Positions 34,662-45,300 of a DNA stretch of 64,000 nt are shown in pieces. Positions within the stretch are counted from its first letter, which is position 1, and each line of letters begins with the position of its first letter. Under the pieces are notes generated by a model. The model ran no database searches. It was not told the origin of the DNA and was given only the letters and a program-made list of their open reading frames with translations. This stretch comes from Candidatus Cloacimonadota bacterium. Lineage in GTDB: Bacteria > Cloacimonadota > Cloacimonadia > Cloacimonadales > Cloacimonadaceae. The DNA lies in contig JAAYEF010000011.1 in NCBI GenBank assembly GCA_012728875.1, forward strand, positions 1 to 64,000, given 5' to 3'. The position numbers and the translations under genes are program-made.

Positions 34662-34695
34662 AAAAAAGATCCGGCATGAAAACCGGATCTTTTTC
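34662..34695. terminator. bidirectional terminator
   Basis: AAAAGATCCGG (34664-34674) pairs with CCGGATCTTTT (34683-34693), with A/T runs on both sides between converging genes. Confidence 0.85.
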
Positions 34696-34716
34696 TTTAC
34701 CCAGATGGGTTAAGAT

Positions 34717-35520
34717 TTAGTTCAATTTTGCTTTGAGATTGTTATATTTGGTCTTTTGGGCTGAGCTCATTTCGGACATTTTGGCAGCAAGTTCGTTGCC
34801 AATGGAAACGGCAGCGCTTTTTTCTTTTTCGATTCTTGCCACTGCTTTGGGATCGCCGGGCTTGGCAGAGTCTTTTGCTCTCATGTATTTGTCAACGGCG
34901 TTTTCATATTGGGTGAGCTTGCCATCGATGTCGCTGCTGGGAACGGTGGGAGCGGGCTTCTGAGGGCGGTCCGGCTCGACAGGTTTCTGGGCGGGAGGAG
35001 TGGGTTTCGCCACAGGCTTGGCTTCAGTTTTCTTAGCATCTTCTTCCGGAAGCACTTCATCTTCTTCCACTACTTCTGCTTGGGCAACATTGACAGTCAC
35101 GACAGCCTGAACAGCCTTTTCTTTGATCACGTTGGCTGCTTCATCATCCACTTCGATGTTGAATTTGAGTTCGGCGGGAACATTGAGTTCGCCCTGAAGC
35201 ATGTTCACAACATTCTGTTTGCCAAAGTCGTTGATGGCGATGTTTTCAGCGCCTTCGACCACGTTTCCTTCGGCGTCTTTGAGGGTGAGAAGCCATTCGG
35301 TTTCACCTTCGATTGCCTGGACTTTTTCCACTTTCACAGTTACAAGCAGTCCGATCACATCTTCGATCACGAAGTTATCTTCACTTACCTTGAAAAACTC
35401 GGCACCATTGCCTTCGAGGATAACCTTGGAGGCTTCCTCAGTTTTGTCCTTGGTTCCGCAAGCGGTCAAGGCCATCAGCGCCACCACGAGGGCAGCAAGA
35501 ATAATTGTACGGATACGCAT
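34717..35520 (-). CDS. lipoprotein with acidic/proline linker, unknown function
   Basis: 267 residues: lipoprotein signal with Cys21 (ALTAC), a beta-rich domain (residues ~30-150), an acidic then Lys/Pro-rich linker (EEDEVLPEEDAKKTEAKPVAKPTPP region, ~155-200) and a C-terminal helical pair (YENAVDKYMRAKDSAKPGDP ... MSSAQKTKYNNLKAKLN). The linker suggests a tether crossing the periplasm or peptidoglycan. The start has AAAAGGAG 6 bases upstream. Single gene with a long ~140-base leader from a putative extended -10 promoter at 35666-35674. Confidence 0.78.
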   Translation of the reverse strand: MRIRTIILAALVVALMALTACGTKDKTEEASKVILEGNGAEFFKVSEDNFVIEDVIGLLVTVKVEKVQAIEGETEWLLTLKDAEGNVVEGAENIAINDFGKQNVVNMLQGELNVPAELKFNIEVDDEAANVIKEKAVQAVVTVNVAQAEVVEEDEVLPEEDAKKTEAKPVAKPTPPAQKPVEPDRPQKPAPTVPSSDIDGKLTQYENAVDKYMRAKDSAKPGDPKAVARIEKEKSAAVSIGNELAAKMSEMSSAQKTKYNNLKAKLN

Positions 35521-35665
35521 TTTTTCTCCTTTTAATACTTCCTTGCTTGGGTTTCTGCAAGTTTTTTTGTTTGCGTTTTTTTTGTTTGCCGGATCTGCCA
35601 AGACATTGTGAATCATGTTGTTAGCCCATTGTTGTCTTAAGCTCCAGCCACTTTATAAGCTGTTT

Positions 35666-35674
35666 TTTATACCA
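35666..35674 (-). promoter_or_regulatory. extended -10 promoter
   Basis: Minus strand TG-G-TATAAA (35674-35666). A TTGACA is 23 bases further upstream, outside normal spacing. It is the same box as at 21458. Confidence 0.4.
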
Positions 35675-35774
35675 TGGTGGAAAGCACGTTTGTTTGTCAA
35701 TCTTTTTTATTGAACCTGAAGCGGCTTTCGTGGATTATAGTGGACACAGTGTAAGGAAAATCCTTTTCGCGGGA

Positions 35775-37811
35775 TCAGATGTAGGTGAGGATTTTGTTTG
35801 CACGGCTGATGAAATCCTTGAGCTCATCTCCGCTGAAGGCACGCTGTTCCAAGAGCGAAAGGTCGTGGATATAGACGCTGATGTTGCGAGCCTCCTCTTC
35901 CCTGCCTTCGGAATCCAGTTCCAGGATCTTTTTGATGACCGGGTTTTCCCTGTTCAGGACGAGGGTGTGGTCTTTCAACAGCGCAAAATCCATCTGGCGG
36001 TTCAGTGCCTCCATGTCGTGCCAGCGGCGCAGCATTTCGTTGAACACGATCATGGATGGAATATCGGGGGATTTCAGGCTCTTCACCTGCACTTTCAAGG
36101 GTGTGTAGGCATGATCAAAAAGCTCCTTGAAAGCCTCTTCGCCCAGTTCCTCGCGGGTTTCATCTGGAAGTTCGTACGGTTGGATCAAAGTGCGATCTCC
36201 ATCCTGTTTGATCCATGAAGCAAGGGTAGTGACGGCGCTGGGATATTTTTCCAGATACTCGGCATAGCTTTCCTTGCTGAAGGAGGCTTCAAGTTCCTGA
36301 CCCAGAGCCTTGTAAAAGATTTTCTGCAGGCGCTGGGTTTCGCCGTTATCGGTTTCTTCCCCGGCTTCGGTGGAAAGCAGTTGGTCGTTCAATTCACTGT
36401 CCACGCGGATGAATTCCAAATCCTTGTGAATACTTTCCAGCCTTTGATAGATGTGGGTGTCCAGCGGCGTGGTTTGATAGATCACTTCGACGCCCTGATC
36501 CTTCATCATGCGCAGATAGCTCACCTGAGTGTCTTCCCCTGCGGCATACCAAACTCTGGTTTTGCCTTCATCCTGCTTGTTGCGGGCTTTGTATTCCTCA
36601 AGGGTCACAAAGTCGCCGGAGGCAGATTTGAAGATGAGCCGGTCTTTCATCGCCTCAAAAAAGTCATCGTCCTGCAGAAGGCCAATCTTGATGAAGGTAT
36701 CGATGTCTTCCCAGTATTCCTCATATTTTTTGCGATCTTCAGAGAAGGTTTCACCAAAGCGGTCCGCCACTTTTTTCACAATGTATTTGCTGATCTGACG
36801 CACCTGGGCATCGTTTTGCAGAAAACTGCGTGAAACGTTCAGCGGGATGTCTGGAATATCGATTCCGCCCTTGAGCAGCAGCAGAAATCTTGGGATGAGA
36901 TCTTCAAGGTTGTCGGCAACGAACACATTGTTGCAATAGAGTTTAACCTCGCCCTTGAAGAATTCGGGATCCTTGCGCAGCTTGGGAAAATAGAGGATGC
37001 CGCGCAGGTTCACCGGGAAATCCGCATTCAGATGGATCCAGAAGACGGGGTCCTCATAGTCGTGAAACACCTCGCGGTAAAACTTGATGTATTCTTCCTG
37101 GGTCACATCCTTGGGACGGCGATTCCACAGGGCTTCCAGTTGGTTCACCTGCTGACTGTTGAGTATGATGGGCCAAGGCATGAAATTGCTGTATTTCTCC
37201 AGAATTTCACGGATCTTGTGTTCCCCGGCATAGTTTTTGGAATCCTCGTTCAGGTGTATGGTGACGGTGGTGCCTGGCTCCTTGCGTTTGCCGGCTTTCA
37301 TTTTATAATCGGTGCTGCCGTCGCATTCCCAGAAGGCGGCTTCGCTGCCCTGCACCCAGGAAAGAGAGTCTATGGTGACCTTGTCCGCCACCATAAAGCT
37401 GGAATAGAAGCCAAGCCCAAAGTGGCCGATGATGTTGTCCTGCACATCTTTGAACTTCGTCACAAACTCCTCCGCCCCGGAAAAAGCGATCTGGTTTATA
37501 TATTTGCGGATTTCTTCCGCAGTCATGCCGATGCCCGTGTCGTGAACTTTGATGGTATTCTTTGCATCGTCCACCTCGATCGTGATTTTCATGTCCTCCG
37601 CATTGAAATCGGGATCGGCATATTTGCGTTTGTTGATGGCGTCAACGGAGTTTGAAACCAACTCGCGCAGGAAAATGTCGTGCTGGGAATAGAGCCATTT
37701 TTTGATGATGGGAAAGATGTTTTCCGTGTGGATGCTCAAGCTTCCCTTTTCGGTTTGCTTGCGAGGCGCGGTTTTGCCTTCCGTCGGCTGCTTCTTTTTG
37801 GTTTCTGACAT
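35775..37811 (-). CDS. htpG: Hsp90 chaperone HtpG
   Basis: 678 residues. The N-terminal GHKL ATPase shows FLRELVSNSVDAINKRKY, DTGIGMTAEEI, and GHFGLGFYSSFMVADKV; middle and C-terminal dimerisation domains follow. It is about 50 residues longer than E. coli HtpG, owing partly to a basic N-terminal tail (SETKKKQPTEGKTAPRKQTEKG). The ATG at 37811 has GAGGAG 8 bases upstream; an earlier in-frame start falls in the promoter. No CIRCE element was seen in the leader. Confidence 0.95.
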   Translation of the reverse strand: MSETKKKQPTEGKTAPRKQTEKGSLSIHTENIFPIIKKWLYSQHDIFLRELVSNSVDAINKRKYADPDFNAEDMKITIEVDDAKNTIKVHDTGIGMTAEEIRKYINQIAFSGAEEFVTKFKDVQDNIIGHFGLGFYSSFMVADKVTIDSLSWVQGSEAAFWECDGSTDYKMKAGKRKEPGTTVTIHLNEDSKNYAGEHKIREILEKYSNFMPWPIILNSQQVNQLEALWNRRPKDVTQEEYIKFYREVFHDYEDPVFWIHLNADFPVNLRGILYFPKLRKDPEFFKGEVKLYCNNVFVADNLEDLIPRFLLLLKGGIDIPDIPLNVSRSFLQNDAQVRQISKYIVKKVADRFGETFSEDRKKYEEYWEDIDTFIKIGLLQDDDFFEAMKDRLIFKSASGDFVTLEEYKARNKQDEGKTRVWYAAGEDTQVSYLRMMKDQGVEVIYQTTPLDTHIYQRLESIHKDLEFIRVDSELNDQLLSTEAGEETDNGETQRLQKIFYKALGQELEASFSKESYAEYLEKYPSAVTTLASWIKQDGDRTLIQPYELPDETREELGEEAFKELFDHAYTPLKVQVKSLKSPDIPSMIVFNEMLRRWHDMEALNRQMDFALLKDHTLVLNRENPVIKKILELDSEGREEEARNISVYIHDLSLLEQRAFSGDELKDFISRANKILTYI

Positions 37812-37848
37812 TGGGGTTCTCCTCTTGATAAGCTTCTTTTTACCCGAT

Positions 37849-37876
37849 AAAATAAAGGCTTTTGGCAAAATGTCAA
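37849..37876 (-). promoter_or_regulatory. sigma-70-like promoter of htpG
   Basis: Minus strand: TTGACA (37876-37871), a 16-base spacer, TATTTT (37854-37849). Confidence 0.58.
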
Positions 37877-37950
37877 GCAGAATAAGCAGTCTGGAGAACG
37901 GGCTGCTAAGTTTTCCCCAAGATATTGGTGTTTGGTAAAATGAAGCCCAT

Positions 37951-37979
37951 TTGCCTGCAGAGGCAGAACTGCTTATACT
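37951..37979 (+). promoter_or_regulatory. sigma-70-like promoter of the thioredoxin gene
   Basis: TTGCCT (37951-37956), a 17-base spacer, TATACT (37974-37979), 30 bases before the start codon. Confidence 0.58.
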
Positions 37980-38009
37980 ATATGAAAATCAAATTGATTG
38001 GAGTAAAGA

Positions 38010-38321
38010 ATGTTGACCGTATTGAACAATAATAATTTTGAAGAAACGATCAAAGAGGGACTGGTCGTGGTGGATTTCTGGGCGGATTGGTGCATGCCCT
38101 GCCGCATGATCGCACCCACCATGGAAGAGCTGGCTCGCGATATCCCGGATGTGCGCTTTGCAAAATTGAATGTGGACGAATTTCCAGAATTGGCAGGCCG
38201 CTTTGGCGTGATGAGCATCCCCACACTGCTGTTTTTTAAAGACGGCGAACTGAAGGAAAGTTCCATCGGGGTGGTGCCCAAGGCCGTGATCGAAAAGAAA
38301 TTGGAACTCTTGCGCGGATAA
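38010..38321 (+). CDS. trxA: thioredoxin with WCMPC active site
   Basis: 103 residues with the full thioredoxin fold: VVDFWADWC, the cis-proline motif SIPTLLFF, and a closing amphipathic helix. The redox site is WCMPC (27-31) rather than the usual WCGPC; a residue change between the cysteines can shift redox potential, so the protein may be a specialised disulfide reductase. It is cytoplasmic (no signal). GGAG lies 8 bases before the ATG. The lipid A acyltransferase gene starts three bases after the stop, so they are probably co-transcribed. Confidence 0.93.
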   Translation: MLTVLNNNNFEETIKEGLVVVDFWADWCMPCRMIAPTMEELARDIPDVRFAKLNVDEFPELAGRFGVMSIPTLLFFKDGELKESSIGVVPKAVIEKKLELLRG

Positions 38322-38324
38322 GAA

Positions 38325-39206
38325 TTGAAACGCAACGCCGCTGTCAACTGGCTTGAATATCTGCTTTTCCGTGCTGCACTTTTTAAGCTGAGACTGCTCC
38401 CCTACGCATGGGGAAAATGGCTGTTGACGCGGCTTTTTGTGGGGGTTGGCTTCGGATTTGGCATTCGGCGCCGTGTGGCGGATAAAAACTTGGAAATGGC
38501 ATTCAGCGACATGGATGCCCCCAAACGCCGGGAATTGCTCAAAAAGGTTTATCACAATCTGGGGTTAACTGCGTCTGAACTATATCTACAGCCGGAAGAA
38601 AAGCTGCTGAAATCGATTGAATTCCAAGGCAAAGAGCATCTGGACAAAGCTTTGGAGATGGGCAGGGGCGTGATTTTGGCAACAGCGCATTTTGGAAACT
38701 GGGAAGCAGCGAGGGTTTTGCCACATTTTGGGATTCCTCTGGCGGTGGTAAGCAAGAAACAGCATAATCCACTGTTTGAAAACTATAATTCCACTTTGCG
38801 CCAAAAACACGGACTGAAACTGATCGACCATGAAAGCGGCTTGAAAGACATCATGCGCTGGCTGGGAAAAAACGGGGTGGTGGCAATTCTCACGGATCAA
38901 AATGCCTCAGAGGCAGGATTGATCATGGACTTTCTGGGCTCCCCCGCCTCGCATTGGAAGGGAGTGGCAAAAATCGCACTGCGTCACGATGTACCTATTG
39001 TGCCGGGCTTTGTTTTAAGAACCCAGGATGGAGGCATTACCATGTGTTTTGAATCCATGATCCCAACCCAATGCCTTTCTGATGACGAGGAAAGCATCCG
39101 CAAAGTGACGGCAGAAGTGAGCTCCGTGATCGAAGCTTATGTGCGCAAGTGGCCCCAACAGTGGTTTTGGGTGCATCGGAGATGGCTGCCTGAATTTTAT
39201 GAGTAA
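38325..39206 (+). CDS. LpxL/HtrB-family lipid A acyltransferase
   Basis: 293 residues. Late acyltransferases add secondary acyl chains to lipid A. The active-site HFGNWEAA (His-x4-Glu) and downstream DQNAS, ASHWKGVAKIALRHDVPIVPGFV and PQQWFWVHRRW blocks are typical. An N-terminal hydrophobic stretch (YLLFRAALFKLRLLPYAWG) provides membrane association. The start is probably TTG 38325, three bases beyond the thioredoxin stop; no strong ribosome site is seen. lpxB and a DUF374 acyltransferase lie 6-7 kb upstream on the same strand. Confidence 0.87.
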   Translation: MKRNAAVNWLEYLLFRAALFKLRLLPYAWGKWLLTRLFVGVGFGFGIRRRVADKNLEMAFSDMDAPKRRELLKKVYHNLGLTASELYLQPEEKLLKSIEFQGKEHLDKALEMGRGVILATAHFGNWEAARVLPHFGIPLAVVSKKQHNPLFENYNSTLRQKHGLKLIDHESGLKDIMRWLGKNGVVAILTDQNASEAGLIMDFLGSPASHWKGVAKIALRHDVPIVPGFVLRTQDGGITMCFESMIPTQCLSDDEESIRKVTAEVSSVIEAYVRKWPQQWFWVHRRWLPEFYE

Positions 39207-39253
39207 ACCCGCTTGATCCCATCCTGCCTCAAAGCGTTGATCACTTCTTAATC

Positions 39254-39318
39254 AAGCCTTAATCAAGTCTTAATAATTAACGCTTGATTAAGACTTGATA
39301 ATCACTTGATTAAGGCTT
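39254..39318. repeat. nested inverted repeats built on TTAATCAAG
   Basis: AAGCCTTAATCAAGT (39254-39268) is perfectly complementary to ACTTGATTAAGGCTT (39304-39318). Inside, AAGTCTTAAT (39266-39275) pairs with ATTAAGACTT (39287-39296); the two hairpins overlap at their edges. The structure lies between two converging genes and may terminate both, although no long T-run follows. Confidence 0.7.
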
Positions 39319-39397
39319 TCGGCAAAGGGTGACCCGTCCTGAAATAGCTTGTATCTCGTCCTGAACAAGGTTGACCCAATAATCTGGAACCGGAGTC

Positions 39398-42300
39398 TTA
39401 TAGGTTCACTTCCACCCAAACACCAATACGGAAAGTGCGCATTCCGGTATCACGCTTGGCGTCGGCATTTTTTTCCCAGGTTCCGGTCAGGCCGCCACGG
39501 ATGTTTGAATCAAACTGATATGTGGCGCTGGGTCTGATGGAGATGCGATAGTTATCCTGATCAACCTGCTGGGCGCCCTCACGTCCAAAGGTTTCGTCAT
39601 ATTTCTTTTCAAGGCTCATGCTCAGGCTGGAGGTAAGCTCGTTTTTGATGTGGATTTTCTTTTTGGTGAAAGGCACCGTGAATCCTTTGCCCATGCGGAA
39701 AGAGTAGGACAGGTTTCCGTTCAAAGAGTGGGTGAGCGAGGTTTTCAGAATCTGGTAGGAATCCATGTTTGTGATGTTTTCACCCGTGGCGAAGGAATAG
39801 CTGAGGTTGGTGCCAAAGTTTTTGAAGAAGGTGCCGGTGAAGCCGATGGCAGGGTTCATTGCCAGGGTCACCATTTCCTGACGGGGCTCCTCCCAATCAA
39901 GTTCACCAGTGGCGCGGGTGGTCATTTGAAATCCGCTGTTCAGGCGTGCCCCGGTGAGAACCTTGCCCAAGCCGATCCAGTTTTGGAAATCCATCAGCGA
40001 AATGGTCACATCCGGGAAAGTGACAGCCACAAGCTGGTTGGAAGCGCTGGACTCGGTTTGGTCGAAAGTGAGGCTATAGCGTATAACGCTGTCCAGCCTG
40101 CGGGAGAAGGTGACTCCGCTGGTCAGCGCCAGAGTGTTGTTGTCCTGCACGGAATCCAGGGAATCGGCAGCCAAAATGTTGGGCAGCCCCAGCTTGAAAA
40201 GGAAGGGCGGCGTGGTCTGACTGCGGGAATAGGATTGCACGTAGGAATTTTGGTAGGTGGCGCCGAGGTTTTTCACCTTGGAAAGCAGATTGATCGCGGC
40301 GTGGGGCAAATAGAATCCGCCGCCTTTGGATGCGGGCTTTCCATCCGGAGGCTTGGGCTTGTCTCCATTCGGGAATCCTGCTGCCTTGGGGTCTTCAAAG
40401 CCCTTGAGCTCTTCCTCTTTCTTGCGGCGTTCATCTTCCTCCCATTTCATCATGTCCTCGTGTTTGAGCCTTTCTTCTTCACGGCGTTTTTGCTCTTCCT
40501 CCCATTTTAAGGGATCCTCTTCCTTCAGGCGACGCTCTTCCTCTTCTTTCTTTTTCTGATCCTCATCCATTTTGAGCTTTTCGTCATGATCCGGTTTTCC
40601 TGCTGGGAATTCGGGTTTTTCGCCTTTTTCCGGGTCTTTGGGTTGAGGTTTGTTTGCCAAATGTCTTTGATGTGAGGCCATGATCTTATTTGCCAGGGAG
40701 GCAAGCAGGGTGGAGTTTTGCAGGGTGAAGTTTGCCCGGAAGGTGCGGTTCGAGTTTCCATCGCTTTGGAAATAGGCCACTTGTCCTTCAGAGGTATTTT
40801 GATAGTATTTCCTTTGCTGTTCGCTGAAGCGCGAGTTTCCGCTGAGAGTGAAATTGAAGATTCGGGGCAGATAGTTCGGGTTGAAGTTCAAACCCAGATC
40901 CTGCACCTGTTTGGTCATTTTTCCGATGTTGAAGTTTTGCCACAGGATTTCCTGTTTCAGGTCGCGTTCCGTGTTCAGTCTGGCGGAGAAGGTGAGATCC
41001 GAGGTGAGCCCCCAGTTGACGTTGTTGTCTGCGGTGAAAACCCTGGTGGGAACGGTTTGGGAGCGGGGATGCCAGCCGTAAACGCCCTCGCGGCGTTCCC
41101 AGTTCCAGCTTTGGGGCTCGGTGTTGTTGATGGTAAAACTGTTGTTAAAAGTACTGGGGAACCAGCCCAGACGATAGTTTTTGAAAAGGCGGAAGCTGAC
41201 CTTGTCGCTGGGGAAACTGAGGTTGTAGTTCATGGTTCCGCGCCAGTTGAAAGTGGTGTCTGCGGCTGTGGGAGTGAAGCGTTCGGTCTTTTCGATGCGC
41301 CCGCTGAGCGAGGTTCGATAGATGGTGTATTGCAGGATTTTCGATTTCGGGGCCGTGCGCTGGCTGAAACCAAAGTCTGCAGCATAGGTCAGGGTTTCGT
41401 TGCGCTGGCGGGCTTTGTCTTCAGGGTCGTCGATGCTTTCGCGCAGGAGGTCGGAGTTGGCTTGGAAGCGCGGAATTCCCAAGGAATAGTTGCGCGTGAG
41501 GCTCACAGGCATGTCCAAGCCCCAGGAACTGGGGAAAAGCTTGTTCACGAAATAGCGGTTCGTGATGTTCAGCGTTTTGGCGCTGGTGAAGGTATTGCTC
41601 CTGCCGCGCTGGATGGTGGTGTTGAAGTTCTCATTTTTGTCTTCATAGTCGATGATCAGCGTGCTCAGGTCTGCAAAACTCGAGTTCAGCGACAGTCGCT
41701 TTGCCACACCGATGTCTTCATAGGGTTCGGCAACCCTCAGGTCGTTGAAATACGTGATTCCGCTGTACGGCATGGGAGCCGGAATGTCCTGCGGGGAATA
41801 GACTCCAAAATAGATGTCGCGCGTGTTTGTGACCGTGGGCGAGCCGCGGAAGCTGTAAACCGTGTTGCCCTGGATGATCTGCCCGGAAGTTTGGTCGGGA
41901 AATTGTTCTTTCAGGGAGGTCATATCTTGCAGATTGTATTCAAGCTCGATCCAGTTGGCTTTTTCCATCTTTTGATAATAGGGGAACACTGGTACGCGCT
42001 GGCGGATTTGGTAGTAGTTCAAGCTGTCTGCCCCAACGCGGAAAATCACGTCCATGGAATCAGGATGAGAGTGCGCCCCCTCCCTCACCTCGGGATAAAC
42101 CCAAAACCGGATTTTGTTGTAGGACAGAAGGTTGTATGGATCCAGCATTCTCTGCCTCAGCAAGGCTTGATGACCCGGCTGCAGGTTTTCAACCTCCAAG
42201 GTGAGCGCACTTTCACTGGATTCCCTGCGCAATTCAACGTAGTATGTCCCCTCTGGAGAAATGTAGTGCGCACTGTTCTTTTGGTTGTTCACAATTCCCG

Positions 42301-45300
42301 AAAGGTATGAAGTGTTGAAAGTGTTCAAGGTGGCTTCAGGAATGATCTGGTTATCCAGGCTGCGCACGTGGAAATCTTCCCATCTGTTTCCAACCACGTT
42401 GAAGTCGTAAACCAGAACCTTCGCAGGGATATTGGTTTCCATCACCAGACGCCCGTAGGAGATTTTATTCAATGCAGGGTTCACTCCGGCGGTGGAATTG
42501 TTCACAATTTCATAGGTGTCCGGATCGGTGATGGGAATGCGATAGAGCCGCCAGCCATCGGCGTTCACGTTTTGCAGATAAGTGGAGTCCGATAGTGCAA
42601 AAGAATAGCTGAAATAGCGATCCAGAGTGTTCAAAACTCCGTTTCCATCGAGGTCTTCGGTATCCAAAACGCGGTTTCCTTCGGTGCCGTTGATGTTTGG
42701 ATAGTCGCCATATTGGTCCATCGTATTGTCTGCCAAGTCGTTCGGGTCGGCTCCGGGCTCTTCGTGGAACAGTCCGTCCAAGCCAGTGTCCTCATCCGGG
42801 GAAAGCACGCCGTCGCCATTCACGTCTTCGGTGTTCAAAACTCCCAAGCCGCCAAAATCGGTGTAAAAGTCTTCGCTGATGTCGCCCAAATCCACGCGCA
42901 GGATGGGACTTGGCATGGGTCCCGATTCATTGGGAATCACTTTCACCATCAGTTCAATGTATTTCTTTTGGGAAAAATCAAGCTGGTTGCCCAGATATTT
43001 CATCACTCCGCCCCAGCTCCAAACATCAGAGTTTGGGATGCCCAGATTGGAGGGGAAAACTTTCAATGCCAAGACCGTGACTGTTTCGCGTTTTTCGGCA
43101 TCCGTGAGAGTGGCAGGGTCTTCCACCTGGTCGCGGCGTATGTTTTTGGGATTGAACCAGATGGTGCGTCCCTTGGCCAAGGTTGTGTTCCAAGGTTTGC
43201 TGGCTGGGGACCAGGATCCGATTGTCACTCCCAGGGGGTAGAAATCCATGATGGCTTCCATGTCGTCCAAATAGGCTTCCTTGCGCTTTTCGGTGGGGTC
43301 GCCATAGATGCTGGGAATGGTGTAAGCTATTTCTCCGGAAAGGGTTATGCGGGTCTCGGCGGTGGTGTTGATCAGAGGCAGCCAGTTCAAAAAGCGTGTG
43401 ATGAAATAGGGCTTCACCGTGATGGAGCCATCCACGTCCGCCATCAGCATTTGGATGTTTTCATTGCCCACACGGGGACGGCGGTCTGCAACGTTTTCAG
43501 AGCGATAAATAAAGGTCCCGCCCAGCTTTGCCCATTCCGCAAAGTTCCAATCGGCTCGAATTCCAGCCAAGGATTTGCTTGCCACTTCGAAGGCACTGCG
43601 GAATTCATAATCGATCTCAATCTTGGCGTCGGCATCCTTGCCAGCAGCAGTCAGGAACGTGATTCGCCCAAAATCGTAGTCCACAATATAGTCCACGTTC
43701 TCTTTTTGCTCAAAGCCGTTCACCTTCACGATCACACTGCCTTTGAGAATGCCGCCCTGTCCCAAATCCACAGACTCTCTGCCGATTTTGCCCTTCACGC
43801 TCATGAAAAGATCGATGTCCAGATAGCTGACGCTTTCGCCTTCCTGGCGATATACTTCGCCGTCGCCCAAGGACCTGAAAGGCTCGATAAATGGGATCAG
43901 GATCAGTCCTGTGGTGAGATTTACCGTGTTGTCTTCACCGTTGATGAGGCCATCGCCGGTGCTGTCCATGCGCAAAAAGTCTGTGTAGGTCACGATGTTT
44001 GACGTGGCAAGGGAATCCGGGACCAGATAGTTGCGAGTGAGGTCCACATTGATGGTATAGATATTCAAACCAAAGCCGTCGCTCTTGATGTTGGTCTTGT
44101 TCATGTTGTAAACGTTGCGCATCTGGTAGTGCCAAACGTTGTTTGGATCGTTGGGATTATATTCCTGGTTTCGGCGTCGGATCACTTTGGTGTGCAGGAT
44201 TCCATCGTCGTCATCCATCACAAAAGGAACGGGAATGCCATCCCGGCGCACATATTTCACGGCGATCGTGTGGCGACGGTCAACGGTCTTGTTCAACCTG
44301 ATGATGCCTGTGTTGTAGTCTGTCACGAAGTCTGTGCCCTCGATCAGTTCATCATAGTAGGGCACATAAAAGTCTGTGGGGCTGAAATATATGGTATCGC
44401 CAATGGCGGAGGCAACGTTGTTTGTGGCCACAGCGTCATCCAGGAAAACCCGCACACTGCCGTTGGCAGGCAGCAAATTGGGATTCTTGATCCTCCAAGC
44501 CCCGGTGGGGTCGGTTTTGATGGCGTTGTTCACCCAGGCGCTGGGCACATGGCTGGAAACATCGGCCTGAGTGTAGAGGTCATAAACTTCGTAAGGATCA
44601 TCCAGATAGAACATTGTGCGGGGGGCATAGTCCCTGCTGCGGAACACAGTGGAGTCTGCCTGGCTGGTTCCCACATAGTTTTGTGTGTTCTTTTGACCTT
44701 CCTCGGTACTGGCAATCAGGGTGAGATCCAAATTCTTATATTTCATCTTGGAGGTGATGCCAAAAAGCCCGCGGGAAGCGGTTGAATAGCTGATATAGCG
44801 CGAACCTGAGAGCCCCAGGGTGATGTTTCCGCCTTCGATGGATTGCACCAATTCGTCTTCGTCGCCGGTGTATTTGATGCTCACGTTGTTCGGATCAAAA
44901 AACTGTTCGTCCTGCTTGCTGTTATACTTCAGGTTCACCGCGATCTTTTCGCCGATGGTGCCTGTGAGACGCAGATTCGTTTCCTGCTCCATCTTGATGT
45001 CGAACTGTCCTGCGCTGTCCTGATCGTAGATTGCCACGTTTTTGCGTTTGGTGCTGCCCACCTCCAGGGTCACCTTTTCCGTTCCATCCAGATTCAGCTT
45101 TCCAGCAGAACCGCCCAGCACCTTTTGCACGGATTTGGGCATGGCAATTGTGGGCAATTCCAACACATATTCCTTGATCAAGCCGGTGCTGGTCATCTGA
45201 GTTTGCGTGCTTTGCGTGCGATAGCGTTCAAAGAGGGATTTCCTGAAAGCCTTGCGCTGCATGTTGCGGAAATAGGTGTTGAAGGAGATCGTTTTCCCCG

